NCBI GenBank assembly: GCA_041394705.1
Contig: JAWKHS010000011.1
Span: 1-64,000, forward strand
Direction of reading: 5' to 3'
Length of the DNA: 64,000 nucleotides
From: Vicinamibacterales bacterium
GTDB taxonomy: Bacteria > Acidobacteriota > Vicinamibacteria > Vicinamibacterales > UBA2999
A model generated the notes under the pieces. It searched no databases, had not been told where the DNA came from, and saw only the letters and a list, made by a program, of their open reading frames with translations. Of the stretch, positions 62,877 to 64,000 are shown piece after piece. Made by a program: the position numbers and the translations under genes. Positions within the stretch are counted from its first letter, which is position 1, and every line of letters begins with the position of its first letter.

Positions 62877-64000
62877 ATGACACTCGACGGTTTTCTGCAG
62901 GATCTCCGTCTCGCGGTCAGGAGCCTGCTCCGGGCGCCGGTGTTCGCGGCGGTCTGCATCCTGACGCTGGCGCTCGGGATAGGCGCCAACACCGCGATCT
63001 TCTCGATCGTCAACGGCGTCATCCTCCGGCCGCTGCCGTACCCGAAGCCGGACCAGCTGATGTATTTGACGACCCAGTTCCCGGCGCTCGGCTTCGACTC
63101 GTTCTGGGTGTCGCCGCCCGAGTACTTCGAGTTCAAGGAGCTCAACGAGTCGTTCGCCACGGTGGGCGCCTACACGACGGGCGAGGTCAACCTCACGGCC
63201 GGCGACCGGCCCATGCGGGCGCGTTCGGCCTCGGTGGACGACGCGCTGCTGGACGCCCTCGGCATCGAGCCCCTGGCCGGCCGGCGCTTTTCGAAGGGCG
63301 AGACCGACGTGGTCCCCGCGCCGGACGGGACGACCCCGGCGCCGCTCCCGGCAATCTGCCTCCTGTCCTACGAGCTGTGGCAGAGCGCGTTCGGCGGCCG
63401 CCCCGACGTCCTGGGCCAGACGGTCGAGGTGAACGGGCTGAGGCGCGAGGTGATTGGCATCATGCCGCCCGGCGCGGACGTGATGGACAACCGCACCGAG
63501 ATCTGGATGCCGATCGGCCTCAACCCCGGCAATCGGCTCAACCGCGGCAGCCACTTCCTGTATCTCGTCGGCCGGCTGAGGGACGGCGTGACGCCCGCGG
63601 CGGCCCAGGCCGAGCTGCAGTCGCTGATCGCGACCTGGAGCGACAGGACGGGCGTCAAGACCCACGTGTTCGCCCCCCTGGCGCCCGCCGCCGATGCCGC
63701 GGCGACCAACGCCGGCACCGGGCACATCCTGCAGATGCGGCCGGTGCAGCAGCAGATCCTGGGCACCGCCGGCCAGGCCATCTGGCTGCTGCAGGCCGCG
63801 GTGGGCTTCGTGCTCCTCATCGCGTGCGCCAACCTCGCGAACCTCATGCTCGCGCGCGCCGAGACGCGCCACCGCGAGTTCGCCGTGCGCACGGCGCTCG
63901 GGGCCGGACGGGCGCGCCTCGTCGGCCAGTTCATGACGGAGGGCGTGCTCCTGTCGATGGCGGGCGGCACGCTCGGCCTGCTGCTGGCCCGGGCCGGGGT
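62877..64000 (+). CDS. ADOP-type ABC permease, 3' end outside window
   Basis: 374 N-terminal residues of an acidobacterial duplicated orphan permease. It opens with DLRLAVRSLLRAPVFAAVCI then LTLALGIGANTAIFSIVN and GVILRPLPYP, the standard ADOP first TM and signature. A MacB-like periplasmic domain follows (about residues 55-285), then TM2 (AIWLLQAAVGFVLLIACANL) and the motif ETRHREFAVRTALGAGRARL. Such proteins are FtsX/MacB permeases repeated twice, without an encoded ATPase. This family is the best taxonomic clue in the window. No clear ribosome site at ATG 62877. Confidence 0.9.
   Translation, partial: MTLDGFLQDLRLAVRSLLRAPVFAAVCILTLALGIGANTAIFSIVNGVILRPLPYPKPDQLMYLTTQFPALGFDSFWVSPPEYFEFKELNESFATVGAYTTGEVNLTAGDRPMRARSASVDDALLDALGIEPLAGRRFSKGETDVVPAPDGTTPAPLPAICLLSYELWQSAFGGRPDVLGQTVEVNGLRREVIGIMPPGADVMDNRTEIWMPIGLNPGNRLNRGSHFLYLVGRLRDGVTPAAAQAELQSLIATWSDRTGVKTHVFAPLAPAADAAATNAGTGHILQMRPVQQQILGTAGQAIWLLQAAVGFVLLIACANLANLMLARAETRHREFAVRTALGAGRARLVGQFMTEGVLLSMAGGTLGLLLARAG

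Overview
This 64 kb window is a very GC-rich bacterial chromosome segment. Gene content points to Acidobacteriota, most likely a Vicinamibacteria/Luteitalea-like soil organism. The right edge carries the N-terminus of an acidobacterial 'duplicated orphan permease' (ADOP), and there are many secreted M28 peptidases, CocE-type hydrolases, a TonB-dependent receptor and a DUF5916 protein. The phylum assignment is inferred from gene families. I saw no rRNA, tRNA, CRISPR array, insertion sequence or prophage.

Layout. 1-4 kb (minus): a truncated outer-membrane protein, an M4 thermolysin-like protease, and a secreted protein gene broken by an in-frame TAG. 4-8.7 kb: a swivel-first aconitase-family enzyme divergent from a TIR-TPR-glyoxalase fusion, then a Tat-exported threonine-aldolase-like enzyme. 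8.7-17.7 kb: GMC oxidoreductase with a Tat partner, NmrA-like protein, bicupin, TonB receptor, MOSC protein, M28 peptidase and alpha/beta hydrolase. 17.7-26 kb: MacA/MacB-like pair without an ATPase, YkgJ protein, hybrid histidine kinase, glycerophosphodiesterase, a small membrane protein and a BON protein. 26-37.9 kb: CocE hydrolase, SigJ-like sigma factor with AhpD-like partner, DinB, esterase, PafA-like phosphatase, enoyl-CoA hydratase, VapBC, APC permease, aldo/keto reductase remnant and arylsulfotransferase-like protein.

38-44.4 kb is the most unusual stretch. A dynamin-like GTPase is followed by a tight three-gene operon: a TIR-transmembrane-beta-propeller protein and two secreted proteins of no recognised family. 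The operon has its own extended -10 promoter and spot counts suggest lower G+C than neighbouring genes. It is my best candidate for an undescribed transmembrane surveillance/effector system. 44.4-64 kb: HD protein, OFA-type MFS transporter, CocE/M28 hydrolase pair, a four-gene molybdenum hydroxylase operon with RidA, a GT39-TPR fusion, DUF5916 protein divergent from an M28 peptidase, a frameshifted epoxide-hydrolase-like gene, and the ADOP permease.

Two organisational themes recur. Eight gene pairs are coupled by ATGA or TGATG overlaps. Several genes without a Shine-Dalgarno have a TAnnnT- or TATAAA-type -10 box 6-7 nt before the start codon, which suggests leaderless transcripts. Three genes look damaged (amber codon, internal deletion, single-base insertion). 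The amber and insertion cases should be checked against sequencing error.
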